64,000 bases of DNA from NCBI GenBank assembly GCA_035635575.1, contig DASQAV010000131.1:20297-84296 (forward strand). The letters run 5' to 3'. The DNA comes from WS-7 sp035635575. Its GTDB lineage: Bacteria; Eisenbacteria; RBG-16-71-46; SZUA-252. The translations under genes were made by a program, and so were the position numbers. Below, piece by piece: positions 35,123-43,712 of the stretch. Numbering within the stretch: the first letter of the stretch is position 1; each line of letters begins with the position of its first letter. Below the pieces are notes generated by a model that was not told the DNA's origin, did not search any database, and saw nothing but the letters and a program-made list of their open reading frames with translations.

Positions 35123-36260
35123 GGGAGATCGCCTCCTGATAGACGGCAAGGGTAGCGCGTGCCGTCTCATGCCAGGTGAACCGTGCTGCCTGAACCGGCC
35201 CCGCCGCGCGGAGCCGGCGCGCCACCGCTTCGTCCGTGACCGCGCGGCGCATCGCCTCGGCCAGCGCCCGCACGTCGTCCGGCGCCACCGTCAGCGCCGC
35301 GTCCCCGGCCACTTCGGGAAGGCTCGACGTGTTCGAGGTGACGACCGGGGTGCCGCACGCCATCGCTTCGAGCACCGGCAGCCCGAATCCTTCGAAGAGG
35401 GAGGGATACACCACGGCCGCCGCCTTCCGATAGAGCGCCGGCAGATCGCGGTCGAGGACGCGGCCGACGCGAAGGACGTGACCCTCCAGGCCCTCGGAGG
35501 CGAGGCGGTCGAGTACCGGCCGATAGCCCCATCCCAATCCCCCCGCGAGCACGAGCCGGTGCGGAATCCCCCGTCCGCGGAGCAGGGCGAACGCGTCGAG
35601 GAGGCGCAGGAGATTCTTCCGCGGCTCGAGCGTCCCGAGGAACAACAAGAAAGGCGGGCGGATTCCGTACCGTTCCAGCGCCGCCGCGTCGTCGGGACCC
35701 TCTCGTGGAGTGAAACGCTCCTCGTCGTAGCCGTCGGGCACGACGCGCATCCGGGCTGGATGGATCCCGGTCCGGAGGGCCAGCTCCTCCGCCGTGGCGC
35801 GCGAGGGAACGATCACCAGCTTCGCCCGCTTGCAAGCGCGGGGCACCATCTGCCGCAGATGGAAGCGGCTGAGTTTCGAATGGACCTCGGGATGGCTCAT
35901 GAAGGTGATGTCCTGCACGGTGACCACGCTGGGCAGGCCTCCCACGTGCGGCACGATCGAGTTCGACGCATGGATCAGGTCCGCCTCCGGCAGCATGCCG
36001 CGGAGCGAGATGCCGGTAACCTGAGAGGAGAGCGAGAGCGCGCGCCAGGCGCGGTCCCGCCACGGGAGATTCTTCCGCCGGAGCCCCAGAAGCCAGGGCG
36101 GCGTCTCGATCTCGATCGGGCCCATCGTCGCATACGGAAGGAGCACGGGCGGCTGGGGCAGCTCGAGGAGCCCGTGGCAGAGCTCCCGCACGTAGCGCGC
36201 GTTTCCCGCTCCCTCGTGAAGTCCCGCCGAGACGTCGATCGCGACGCGCGGGGCGCTCAC
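35109..36260 (-). CDS. GT4-family glycosyltransferase
   Basis: A 383-residue GT-B enzyme, GTG start at 36260 in a GTGA overlap with the upstream GT2 gene. RVAIDVSAGLHEGAGNARYV at the N-terminus, VVTVQDITFMSHPE, FLLFLGTLEPRKNLLRLLDAF and the EX7E motif FEGFGLPVLEAMACGTPVV identify the family. RFTWHETARATLAVYQEA is the common C-terminal helix. Role: addition of one sugar of a repeat unit in the minus-strand operon. Confidence 0.9.
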   Translation of the reverse strand: MSAPRVAIDVSAGLHEGAGNARYVRELCHGLLELPQPPVLLPYATMGPIEIETPPWLLGLRRKNLPWRDRAWRALSLSSQVTGISLRGMLPEADLIHASNSIVPHVGGLPSVVTVQDITFMSHPEVHSKLSRFHLRQMVPRACKRAKLVIVPSRATAEELALRTGIHPARMRVVPDGYDEERFTPREGPDDAAALERYGIRPPFLLFLGTLEPRKNLLRLLDAFALLRGRGIPHRLVLAGGLGWGYRPVLDRLASEGLEGHVLRVGRVLDRDLPALYRKAAAVVYPSLFEGFGLPVLEAMACGTPVVTSNTSSLPEVAGDAALTVAPDDVRALAEAMRRAVTDEAVARRLRAAGPVQAARFTWHETARATLAVYQEAISLGTR

Positions 36261-37177
36261 CGTGCGAGAAGCCAGGTGAGCTCGTCCCGGTGGAGCCGCA
36301 GCGAAGCCATCGCGGCGCGGCTCCCGCCGCGGATCCAGGCAGGGATGGCGCGCCGGACCGCCTTGAGCAGCGTGAGCAAGAGGGAGAGTCCCGTCACCGC
36401 GGCAGCCGCGAATCCGGGGCGGTGCTTTCTCATGAGCAGGACGTAGGCGCGCTGGATCATCAGGCTCGTGCGCTCGCGCGTCTTCCTCCAGCTCCCGCCC
36501 CATCCGTGCTCGATGACCGCCTCGGGGAGATACACCACCCGCCAGCCCGCGTCGTGCAGGCGCCAGCAGAGGTCCACGTCCTCGCCGAAGAAGAAGAAAT
36601 CCTCGTCGAGGAGTCCCACCTGGGCCAGCGCTTCCGCGCGGAGGATCAGCGCCGCCCCGCAGAGCTCGTCCACGTCGCAGGTCAGGCCGTAATCGCGCCG
36701 CTCGAATCGATCCGCCGTCGCGCGGCGCACCCATCCCGGAACCGGCGTGATGGCGACCATGGACGCAAGGAGCGTGGGGAAGGCGCGGCCCGTGGGCTGG
36801 AGCGTTCCGTCGAAGTGGCGAAGCTGCGGCCCGCAGGCGCCCACGCGCGGATGCGCGTCCAGGTAGGCGACGAGACGCCGCAGGGCGCCCTCCGGAACGC
36901 GCGTGTCGGAGTTGAGGAGCATGCGGTAGCGCCCGTGGGCGAAGGTCAGCCCCTGGTTCGAAGCGCGGGCAAATCCGAGGTTCTCCTGGTTCTGGATGAG
37001 GCGCACTCCGGGAAACTCGGCCGCGACCATCGAGGCGCTCCCGTCCTGGGAGTCGTTATCGACCACGAACACCTCGGTGGAGACGCCCGCCTCGCCTCGC
37101 AGGGATTGGAGGCAATCCGAGAGGAGGTCGCGCGTGTTCCAGCTGACGATGACGATGCTGACGTCGGGAAGGCTCAT
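36257..37177 (-). CDS. GT2-family glycosyltransferase, rhamnosyltransferase-like
   Basis: A 306-residue GT-A enzyme. VSIVIVSWNTRDLLSDCL starts the fold, VVDNDSQDGSA and the DXD-like LLNSDTRVP hold the nucleotide-sugar site, and DEDFFFFGEDVDLCWRLHDAGW is the ED motif region typical of this group, which includes rhamnosyltransferases. ATG 37177 is preferred over the longer frame because the fold starts right after it and an extended -10 promoter lies 32-40 bases upstream. First gene of the minus-strand operon. Confidence 0.88.
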   Translation of the reverse strand: MSLPDVSIVIVSWNTRDLLSDCLQSLRGEAGVSTEVFVVDNDSQDGSASMVAAEFPGVRLIQNQENLGFARASNQGLTFAHGRYRMLLNSDTRVPEGALRRLVAYLDAHPRVGACGPQLRHFDGTLQPTGRAFPTLLASMVAITPVPGWVRRATADRFERRDYGLTCDVDELCGAALILRAEALAQVGLLDEDFFFFGEDVDLCWRLHDAGWRVVYLPEAVIEHGWGGSWRKTRERTSLMIQRAYVLLMRKHRPGFAAAAVTGLSLLLTLLKAVRRAIPAWIRGGSRAAMASLRLHRDELTWLLAR

Positions 37178-37208
37178 GGGTTCGGAAGGCGGTCTCGCGC
37201 CGGGCGGG

Positions 37209-37217
37209 ATTGTATCA
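37209..37217 (-). promoter_or_regulatory. extended -10 promoter for the minus-strand glycosyltransferase operon
   Basis: On the minus strand TGATACAAT occurs, a TG-N-TACAAT extended -10 element. Its predicted start is near 37202, leaving a leader of about 25 bases. There is no good -35, as is usual for extended -10 promoters. It sits in the 97-base gap between divergent genes, the only AT-richer patch there. Confidence 0.45.
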
Positions 37218-37274
37218 ATAACCGGTGATCTGGGGTAAGCTCCAGCCGCTCGCGCGCTTCGCGCGGCGAACCCC

Positions 37275-38675
37275 ATGATCGGAAAGAATCGTCAACTCTT
37301 CGCCACCGGCGCGTTTCTCCTCGACGGTGTCCTGATCGCGGCATCCTGGCTCGCCGCCTACGGGCTGCGATTCCACGGGCTGGGTATCGCCACTCCCCTC
37401 GGCGTGCCGCCCCTTTCCCTCTATCTCTGGTTCGGGGCCGTGCTCACGCCGGTCGCGCTCCTCATCCTGAGATCGCTCCACATCTATCGCTCCACGCGCA
37501 CCGCGCGGCTCTCCCAGGAGATGTTCGCGCTCGTCCAGGGAGTCGTCGCGATCACGGCCCTCGCGGGCCTCGGCTCCTACTTCTCACGCGGAGAGCTGAG
37601 CCGCTCCGTGCTGCTCCTCTTTGCCGTGATCGCATCCCTGGCGCTCTGCGTCACGCACGCTCTGGGAAGGTTCACGCTGCGCGCGATGCGCCGGAACCGC
37701 CGCAATCTCCGGCACGTCCTCATCGTGGGCACGGGGGAGCTGGCCGCCGAGCTCGAGCGAAAGATGACCTCGGAGGGGGATTTTGGATTCGCGGTGGAAG
37801 GCATGGTCGCGGCCCGCGCGGAGGAGACCGGCGGGACGATCGGGTCCACGAAGGTCCTGGGCTCGGTTGCCGACCTGCCGGAGCTGGTGGAGCGGAGCGG
37901 GGCGGAGCTGGTCTACCTCGCGCTGAACCGGAACGAGCACGAGGCGGAGCTGGAGGCGCTGGAGCGTCTGAACGACTCGACCGCCGCGGTCCGGCTGGTT
38001 CCGGATCTCGCACGCACCTTCACGCTGAACGCGAGCGTCGAGGATTTCGCCGGGACGCCGGTGATCCTCGTGACCGAGAGCCCGGGCCAGGGATGGAACG
38101 CGGTGCTCAAGCGGGTCTTCGATCTCACCTTCGCGGCGATCGGGCTCATCCTCCTTTCGCCGGTGCTTCTCTTGATCGCGATCGCGGTTCGCCTGGACTC
38201 GCCCGGTCCCGCGCTCTACGGGCAGGAGCGCGTGGGGCTCAGCGGCCAGCGCTTCAAGATGTACAAGTTCCGAACCATGCGCCAGGACGCGGAGCCGGAG
38301 GGGAACGCGGTGTGGGCCCGGCCGGGGGATCCGCGCAGGACGCGGCTGGGGTCGCTCCTACGGCGCACCTCGCTCGATGAGCTGCCTCAGCTCTGGAACG
38401 TGCTCGTGGGGCACATGAGCCTCGTGGGTCCGCGCCCCGAGCGTCCCCACTTCGTGAAGCAGTTTCGCGCCCAGATCCCGCGCTACATGCTCCGCCACCA
38501 CGTGAAGGCCGGCATCACCGGATGGGCGCAGGTGAACGGGCTTCGCGGCGACACCCCGCTCGATCGGCGGATCGAGTACGATCTCTACTACATCCAGAAC
38601 TGGTCGATGGGATTCGACGTGAAGATCCTTCTTCTCACCGTGCTCCGCGTGTTTCGCGACCAGAGCGCCCATTAG
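37275..38675 (+). CDS. polyprenyl glycosylphosphotransferase (WbaP/WcaJ type)
   Basis: Starts polysaccharide repeat synthesis by moving a sugar-1-phosphate to undecaprenyl phosphate. Of 466 residues, the first 150 hold four to five membrane helices, about 155-265 form a CoA-binding_3/Rossmann-like domain (HVLIVGTGELAAEL), and the last 190 are the catalytic bacterial sugar-transferase domain. That domain has KRVFDLTFAAIGLIL, MYKFRTMRQDAE, RTSLDELPQLWNVL, GPRPERPHFV and VKAGITGWAQVNG. This layout is that of enzymes using UDP-glucose or UDP-galactose. Divergent from the minus-strand glycosyltransferase operon. Confidence 0.93.
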   Translation: MIGKNRQLFATGAFLLDGVLIAASWLAAYGLRFHGLGIATPLGVPPLSLYLWFGAVLTPVALLILRSLHIYRSTRTARLSQEMFALVQGVVAITALAGLGSYFSRGELSRSVLLLFAVIASLALCVTHALGRFTLRAMRRNRRNLRHVLIVGTGELAAELERKMTSEGDFGFAVEGMVAARAEETGGTIGSTKVLGSVADLPELVERSGAELVYLALNRNEHEAELEALERLNDSTAAVRLVPDLARTFTLNASVEDFAGTPVILVTESPGQGWNAVLKRVFDLTFAAIGLILLSPVLLLIAIAVRLDSPGPALYGQERVGLSGQRFKMYKFRTMRQDAEPEGNAVWARPGDPRRTRLGSLLRRTSLDELPQLWNVLVGHMSLVGPRPERPHFVKQFRAQIPRYMLRHHVKAGITGWAQVNGLRGDTPLDRRIEYDLYYIQNWSMGFDVKILLLTVLRVFRDQSAH

Positions 38676-38676
38676 C

Positions 38677-39684
38677 GTGCTCGAAGTCGCTCCCCTCGCC
38701 TTCTTCTCGGCCCTGGCGTTGACGCCCCTCGCGCGGCGCCTCGCGCGCGCGACCGGCTACGTGGATGATCCCGCCGCGCGCAAGGCGCACGCGCAATCCA
38801 CGCCCCTCCTCGGGGGAGCCGCCGTCGCGGCGGCGCTCGTGATCGCGCCGCTCCTCGCGCGAGCGATGGGCGCCTCCCCGATCGCGGCGCCCACCACGGG
38901 GGTCGTGGTGGGGGCGCTCATCGCGCTCGCGCTGGGATTGATCGACGACCGCCGGCCACTGGGTCCCAAGTCAAAGCTCCTGGGGCAGCTCTTGGCGGGG
39001 GCCTGCCTCGTCTACTGGGGGACCTCGGTGCCGGAGCTCCGCCTGAACCCCATCCTGGGAATCCTCGCGGTGGTCGCGGTCGCGGCGTTGCTCAACGCGA
39101 TGAACTTCCTGGACAACATGGACGGCATCCTTGGCGCGCTCGTCCCGGTGACCGCGTGCGGCTTCGCGGCGCTCGCCCTGATCCACGGCACGCCCGTGGA
39201 CCTTGGCCTCGCGTTCGGGCTGATCGGCGCGTGCGCCGGATTCCTTGTCTATAACGCGCCCCCCGCGCGGATCTTTCTTGGCGACGCGGGCAGCCATCTC
39301 CTCGGCTTCAGCCTCGCGGCGCTCGCGCTGCAGTCGCTCCAGGGATCCTTCACGCTGCCGCATCTCGCCGCGGTCCTTCTCATCCTTGCGTATCCGATTT
39401 TTGACGCCACGTTCGTGGTGTGGGACCGCGTTGTAGGACGCCGTCCATTCTACGTAGGCGGTACGGACCACACGACACATCGGCTCGGGAAGCGCTTCGG
39501 GAAGTGGGGAACCATCGCAATCGTGTCACTTGCGTCCTCTCTGAACGCATGGCTCGGCGTATGGACCTGGGGGCGTTCCGACGCCTTGTCAATCGTCTGC
39601 GTTTTATGCGTTTCTGCCCTTGGATACGCCCTTTTTGGCACCGTGCTGAGACACATCAGTCCCACCACCCAGTTCGTCACTTGA
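38677..39684 (+). CDS. WecA/TagO-family undecaprenyl-phosphate sugar-1-phosphate transferase
   Basis: A 335-residue polytopic enzyme of the MraY/WecA superfamily. Motifs: ALGLIDDRRPLGPKSK (Asp pair), LNAMNFLDNMDGILG (NxxNxxDNxDG), RIFLGDAGSHLLGF, and the cytoplasmic loop GGTDHTTHRLG. It attaches HexNAc-1-phosphate or similar to undecaprenyl phosphate. GTG start one base after the WbaP-like gene. This gives two unrelated initiating enzymes in a row. The last 250 bases are visibly less GC-rich than the surroundings, and the TGA stop is part of a TTGACA box. Confidence 0.9.
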   Translation: MLEVAPLAFFSALALTPLARRLARATGYVDDPAARKAHAQSTPLLGGAAVAAALVIAPLLARAMGASPIAAPTTGVVVGALIALALGLIDDRRPLGPKSKLLGQLLAGACLVYWGTSVPELRLNPILGILAVVAVAALLNAMNFLDNMDGILGALVPVTACGFAALALIHGTPVDLGLAFGLIGACAGFLVYNAPPARIFLGDAGSHLLGFSLAALALQSLQGSFTLPHLAAVLLILAYPIFDATFVVWDRVVGRRPFYVGGTDHTTHRLGKRFGKWGTIAIVSLASSLNAWLGVWTWGRSDALSIVCVLCVSALGYALFGTVLRHISPTTQFVT

Positions 39685-39709
39685 CAAACTCGTTTTACAC
39701 TTGTATTCT
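39681..39709 (+). promoter_or_regulatory. near-consensus sigma-70 promoter of the GAF-AAA regulator
   Basis: TTGACA (39681-39686), a 17-base spacer and TATTCT (39704-39709), in an AT-rich patch. The predicted start is near 39716, giving a leader of about 55 bases ending in AAGGGGTGGGG before ATG 39771. The stop codon of the preceding gene is embedded in the -35 box, as at 21520. Confidence 0.75.
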
Positions 39710-39770
39710 GCCTTGACGCAGGGAGTAGGGCGCAGCCTTGCAGGCCGGAACAAAACAAGGGGTGGGGAAC

Positions 39771-41453
39771 ATGACGCAGCGTCCAGATCCGTCTCAACCC
39801 AGAGACCCCAGCGCGTCCGAAATGCCCGAGATCGACCCTCTTGAGCGGCTCAGCAGGGGCTTGACGCAGTGGGAGCGGGAACTGTTGCAGGAGCCACGGT
39901 CGCCCTCGCGGCCGCGTACCGTAACCGACCTCGATCGCATCACGCACGTCCTCCAGGCAGCGCGATCCGTCACCGGCACCCTCGATATCAATGAGCTCCT
40001 GATCCGCGTCGTCGACGCCGTGATCCAGGTGGCCGAAGCCGACCGCGGATTCCTCATGCTCATGCACGAGGACGGAAAGCTCCGCTTCGAGGTCGCGCGC
40101 AACAAGGACGAGACCACCCTTCCTTCCGACGAATTCCAGATTTCCTGGGGCATCGCCGAGGAAGCGGCGCACCGCCGGGAAACGGTCTGGGTCGCCGACG
40201 CGATGGGCTCCTCGCTCTTCGCGGAGCGGAAGAGCGTTCGCGAGCTCTCCCTCCGCACCGTGGTCGCGCTCCCGATCCTGAGCAGCGGGCGCGTGCTCGG
40301 CGTGCTCTACATCGATTCCCATTCCGTCACGCACGAATTCACTCCGGACACCATCACGCTGCTCGAGGCATTCGGGGCGCTCTGCGCCGTGGCGCTCGAG
40401 AACGCGCGCATGCACGAGGCGCTGCGGGATTCCAAGAGCCGCCTGGAGATCGAGAACCAGAATCTGCGGCGCGCCCTCAAAGAGGATTTCCGCTACGGGC
40501 TCCTGGTGGGGCGCAGCCCGAAGATGCTCCGGGTGATCGAATTGCTGGAGAAGGTGATCCCGACCCAGGTCTCGGTGCTCGTCCAGGGAGAGACCGGCAC
40601 GGGGAAGGAGCTGATCGCTCGGGCGATCCACATGAACGGTCCGCGCCGCGAAAAGAGCTTCGTCGCGGTGAACTGCGGCGCCCTTCCCGAGAACCTCCTC
40701 GAGAGCGAGCTCTTCGGCTACAAGAAGGGCGCCTTCACGGGCGCCACGGAGGACCGGCCCGGGCTCTTCGAGGCCGCCGATGCCGGCACGATCTTCCTCG
40801 ATGAGGTGGGGGAGATGCCCGCGTCTCTGCAAGTGAAGCTCCTCCGCGTCCTGCAAGACGGCCACATCCGCCGCGTGGGCGACACGGTCTCGCGCAAGGT
40901 GGACGTGCGCCTGGTCGCCGCGACCAACCGCGACCTCAAGGCCGAGGTCGAGGGCGGCCGGTTCCGGCAGGATCTCTTCTTTCGTATCAACGTCGTGCCG
41001 CTCGAGCTGCCGGCGCTCCGCGAACGAGGGGAGGACGTGCTCCTCCTGGCGCAGCACTTCCTCGATCAATTCGCCAAGCAGCAGCAGCGGAAGCTCCGCG
41101 GCCTGACCCCGGAGTCGCGCGAGCTCCTGCTCCGGCATCCCTGGCCGGGGAACGTGCGCGAGCTGGAAAACGCCATGGCACGCGCCGTGGCGCTGGCCGA
41201 CGAGGGCGCCTCGCTGGAGCCTTCGCTCTTCGGGCTCGGGGCGCCCGTCACGCGCCGCTGGGACGGGCAGCACACGCTGCGGGAGACCCTCGACGCGGTC
41301 GAGGCGGATACGATCCGCGAGGCGCTACGGCAGTGCGACCAGAATGTTTCACGCGCGGCACGCGCGCTGGGCGTGAGCCGGCAGCACCTTCACAATCGGA
41401 TGAACTCGCACGGCATTCGCCGCTCGCGGGTCATGAACGAGCCGGCCGCATAG
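39771..41453 (+). CDS. sigma-54-dependent activator with GAF sensor domain
   Basis: A 560-residue bacterial enhancer-binding protein. GAF domain (about 55-210), AAA+ domain (about 240-470) with Walker A GETGTGKE, the sigma-54-contact loop GAFTGA, Walker B GTIFLDEVGEMP, and RRVGDTVSRKVDVRLVAATN. A Fis-type helix-turn-helix lies at the C-terminus (NVSRAARALGVSRQHLHNRM). It would sense a small ligand or redox state through the GAF domain and open sigma-54 promoters. ATG 39771 is chosen over TTG 39738 for its GGGGTGGGG ribosome binding site. Targets are not evident nearby. Confidence 0.92.
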   Translation: MTQRPDPSQPRDPSASEMPEIDPLERLSRGLTQWERELLQEPRSPSRPRTVTDLDRITHVLQAARSVTGTLDINELLIRVVDAVIQVAEADRGFLMLMHEDGKLRFEVARNKDETTLPSDEFQISWGIAEEAAHRRETVWVADAMGSSLFAERKSVRELSLRTVVALPILSSGRVLGVLYIDSHSVTHEFTPDTITLLEAFGALCAVALENARMHEALRDSKSRLEIENQNLRRALKEDFRYGLLVGRSPKMLRVIELLEKVIPTQVSVLVQGETGTGKELIARAIHMNGPRREKSFVAVNCGALPENLLESELFGYKKGAFTGATEDRPGLFEAADAGTIFLDEVGEMPASLQVKLLRVLQDGHIRRVGDTVSRKVDVRLVAATNRDLKAEVEGGRFRQDLFFRINVVPLELPALRERGEDVLLLAQHFLDQFAKQQQRKLRGLTPESRELLLRHPWPGNVRELENAMARAVALADEGASLEPSLFGLGAPVTRRWDGQHTLRETLDAVEADTIREALRQCDQNVSRAARALGVSRQHLHNRMNSHGIRRSRVMNEPAA

Positions 41454-41470
41454 CGGCGAAAGAAACCCGA

Positions 41471-42493
41471 GTGGCGCCTCACGTCGAGCGCCGGCTCGCT
41501 TCGCTCCGCGCGATTCTCATGCAGAGCGACGCCGAGATCCGCGCACAGTACCCCGAATATTTCCTCACGTACTATACGTATCTCCGCATCCTCCGGAATC
41601 CCGCCCGCATCGAGCACGTCTTCCAGAAAGCCCACGACATGTACCGGTACCTGGAAGCGGAGGGGAAGGACGTCCTGGACCTGGGCGCGGGGTTCGGCAT
41701 CGAGGCGCTCCTGGTCGCGATCTATGGAGCGCGCCGGGTGGTCGCCACGGAGATCGATCATGACATGGTGGAGGTCGGGCGGTACCTCGCCGAGCGGATG
41801 GATCCGCCCATGGCCAATTTCGAATCGAAGTACGGGGACGGGATCTCGATGCAGCTCCCCTCCGGTAGCTTCGACGGGATCATGACCAACTGCGTGATCT
41901 CCCACGTGCGCGACCTCGAGGGGTTCCTGGCCGAGACGACCCGGCTCCTCCGGCCGGGGGGAATCTTCTTCCTGAGCGACGAGAACAATTCCCTCTACCT
42001 GCCCGCGCGTCCGCGGCGGCGCCGGGGATGGCGCAGTATGGAGGCCGAGCCGGATGGCCCCTGGTTCCAAGTGCGCATGGCGTACATCGGGGAGCACGTT
42101 CCCCAGCTCAGCGGAAACGAATTGCTGGAAGCGACGCGGATCACGCGGGGGCTCGTGGGCAAGGACATCATGGACGCCGTCCGCGACTATCGGGAATCGC
42201 GCCGTCTCCCGACCCGGCCCGCCTTCCTCTACCGGCATCCGATCGACGGCCAGTACCCCGAGCGGGAGCTCAACCCCTACTGGCTCATGCGCAAGTTCCG
42301 GGACCAAGGCCTCACTCCGGAGCTTCTTCCCGCGTTCTTTTCCCGGGGGATCGAGAACCATCCCCGGCAATGGGTGAAGGACGTTCTTCGCCTTCTCTGC
42401 ACCGCGTGCCCCGCGCTTTCGGTCTACGTCTGGCCCATCATGAGGCTGCGGGGAAGAAAACCCGTGTTGACACCTTCCGCCGGCGTCTCCTAG
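41471..42493 (+). CDS. class I SAM-dependent methyltransferase domain protein
   Basis: A 340-residue protein. SAM motif I is VLDLGAGFGIEALLVAIYG (about 76-94), followed by ATEIDHDMVEVG and a post-I region SFDGIMTNCVISHVRDLEGFL. LLRPGGIFFLSDENN is typical of methyltransferase strands 4-5. The C-terminal 150 residues are not recognised; they hold many Arg/Pro residues (RPRRRRGW) and a weakly hydrophobic end. GTG 41471 lacks a strong ribosome binding site; ATG 41519 is an alternative. Substrate unknown; it sits between a sigma-54 activator and the membrane module. Confidence 0.75.
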   Translation: MAPHVERRLASLRAILMQSDAEIRAQYPEYFLTYYTYLRILRNPARIEHVFQKAHDMYRYLEAEGKDVLDLGAGFGIEALLVAIYGARRVVATEIDHDMVEVGRYLAERMDPPMANFESKYGDGISMQLPSGSFDGIMTNCVISHVRDLEGFLAETTRLLRPGGIFFLSDENNSLYLPARPRRRRGWRSMEAEPDGPWFQVRMAYIGEHVPQLSGNELLEATRITRGLVGKDIMDAVRDYRESRRLPTRPAFLYRHPIDGQYPERELNPYWLMRKFRDQGLTPELLPAFFSRGIENHPRQWVKDVLRLLCTACPALSVYVWPIMRLRGRKPVLTPSAGVS

Positions 42494-42496
42494 TCT
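42467..42496 (+). promoter_or_regulatory. candidate promoter of the four-gene membrane module
   Basis: TTGACA (42467-42472), an 18-base spacer and TAGTCT (42491-42496), the latter overlapping the methyltransferase stop. The ATG at 42504 lies 7 bases past the box, so the message would be leaderless. The -10 matches at only 3 of 6 positions, but the string shared with 3486-3498 supports it. Confidence 0.45.
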
Positions 42497-42503
42497 CGCG
42501 CCG

Positions 42504-43712
42504 ATGCGAACCGGCCTCCTGAGCCGCGCCCGCGAGCGCCGACCGCAATTCGCAGCGCCGCTCCTCGCGTCGCTTCTCGTTCTCCTTTCCTCTCCCGCGT
42601 TCGCCGCATCCCCCGAGACCTCGCCGCCTCCTGCCGCGGATCTTCCCGCCCCCACGGGCTTCTCCGCGAAGGATCGCCCCGGGGATTCTGGGAACGCGAC
42701 CTTGCTGACGTGGAAGGATCCGTCCGGGGTGCCCGAAGGCGCGATGATCCAGATCCGCCGCGCGGTTCCGCCCGCGTACGACTGGACCGACATCGCGACG
42801 GTGAAGCTGGGTGTGGAGCGTTACGAGGACACGACGGCGAAAGACGGCGTTGTCTACCGCTACGAGATCGCGGTAACCGTTCCCGCCGCTGGAGTTTCGG
42901 GCCCGCCGGTCGTGAGCGACCCCGTTGCCTCGCACGACAACTGGTTCAGCAAGGACCGCACGAATTCCTTCATCGCCTCGGTCCTCTTCATCTTCATCCT
43001 CCTGATCTCCATCACGATGGCGAAATCGGGGAAGAACATCTTCATCCGGCGCATTGCGGGGTTGAACGCCATCGACGAGGCGATCGGGCGCGCCACCGAG
43101 GTCGGGAAGAAGGTGCTCTACATTCCCGGGATCCAGAGCATGGACGAGATCCAGACCATCGCCTCGATCTCGATCCTGGGCCACGTGGCGCGCGCGACCG
43201 CGCGCTACGGTGCGGACCTGGACGTCGCGAATCGCGACCCGCTCACGTTTGCCTCGGCACGCGAGGTGGTGCGCTCGGCCTACCTCGAGGAGGGACGACC
43301 CGACCTCTTTCGCGAGGAGATGGTGAACTACGTCACGTACGACCAGTTCGCGTTCACCGCCGCGGTATCCGCGCGGATGATCCGGGAGAAACCGGCGGCG
43401 ATCTTCCTCATCGGGTACTTCTTCGCCGAATCGCTCATCCTCGCTGAAACGGGGCAATCCACCGGGGCCATCCAGATCGCCGGCCAGGCGGACCCGACCC
43501 AGCTCCCGTTCTTCGTCGCGACCTGCGACTACACGCTCATCGGCGAGGAGCTCTACGCGGCGAGCGCCTACCTCACGCGCGAGCCGATCCTCCTGGGCTC
43601 GATGCGCGCCCAGGATATCGCCAAGGGCATCGTCATCGTGCTCGGGATCGGGGGCATCATCGTGACGAGCCTGGGCCTGACCTGGTTCCCGGACCTCTTC
43701 AAGACCAAATGA
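42504..43712 (+). CDS. membrane-module protein 1: FN3-like domain plus unknown cytoplasmic domain
   Basis: A 402-residue protein. Signal peptide ends near PAFAA (about 35). An FN3-like domain follows (about 48-135: NATLLTWKDPSG, VVYRYEIAVTV). A membrane helix (about 152-172) precedes a conserved-looking domain beginning KSGKNIFIRRIAGLNAIDEAIGRA, with VLYIPGIQSMDEIQTIASI. A final helix near 378-396 ends the chain. From memory this resembles a family catalogued as DUF6754; I cannot verify that here. It is the first of four genes joined by overlaps. Function unknown. Confidence 0.75.
   Translation: MRTGLLSRARERRPQFAAPLLASLLVLLSSPAFAASPETSPPPAADLPAPTGFSAKDRPGDSGNATLLTWKDPSGVPEGAMIQIRRAVPPAYDWTDIATVKLGVERYEDTTAKDGVVYRYEIAVTVPAAGVSGPPVVSDPVASHDNWFSKDRTNSFIASVLFIFILLISITMAKSGKNIFIRRIAGLNAIDEAIGRATEVGKKVLYIPGIQSMDEIQTIASISILGHVARATARYGADLDVANRDPLTFASAREVVRSAYLEEGRPDLFREEMVNYVTYDQFAFTAAVSARMIREKPAAIFLIGYFFAESLILAETGQSTGAIQIAGQADPTQLPFFVATCDYTLIGEELYAASAYLTREPILLGSMRAQDIAKGIVIVLGIGGIIVTSLGLTWFPDLFKTK

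Noticed and set aside
35123..35170. ATG 35170 as the start of the second flippase
   Set aside because: No ribosome binding site and a 62-base overlap with the upstream gene; TTG 35122 has AGGAGG nine bases upstream.
37233..37246. GG-N10-GC spacing in the 37178-37274 divergent gap
   Set aside because: Neither the -24 nor the -12 hexamer matches beyond the dinucleotides.
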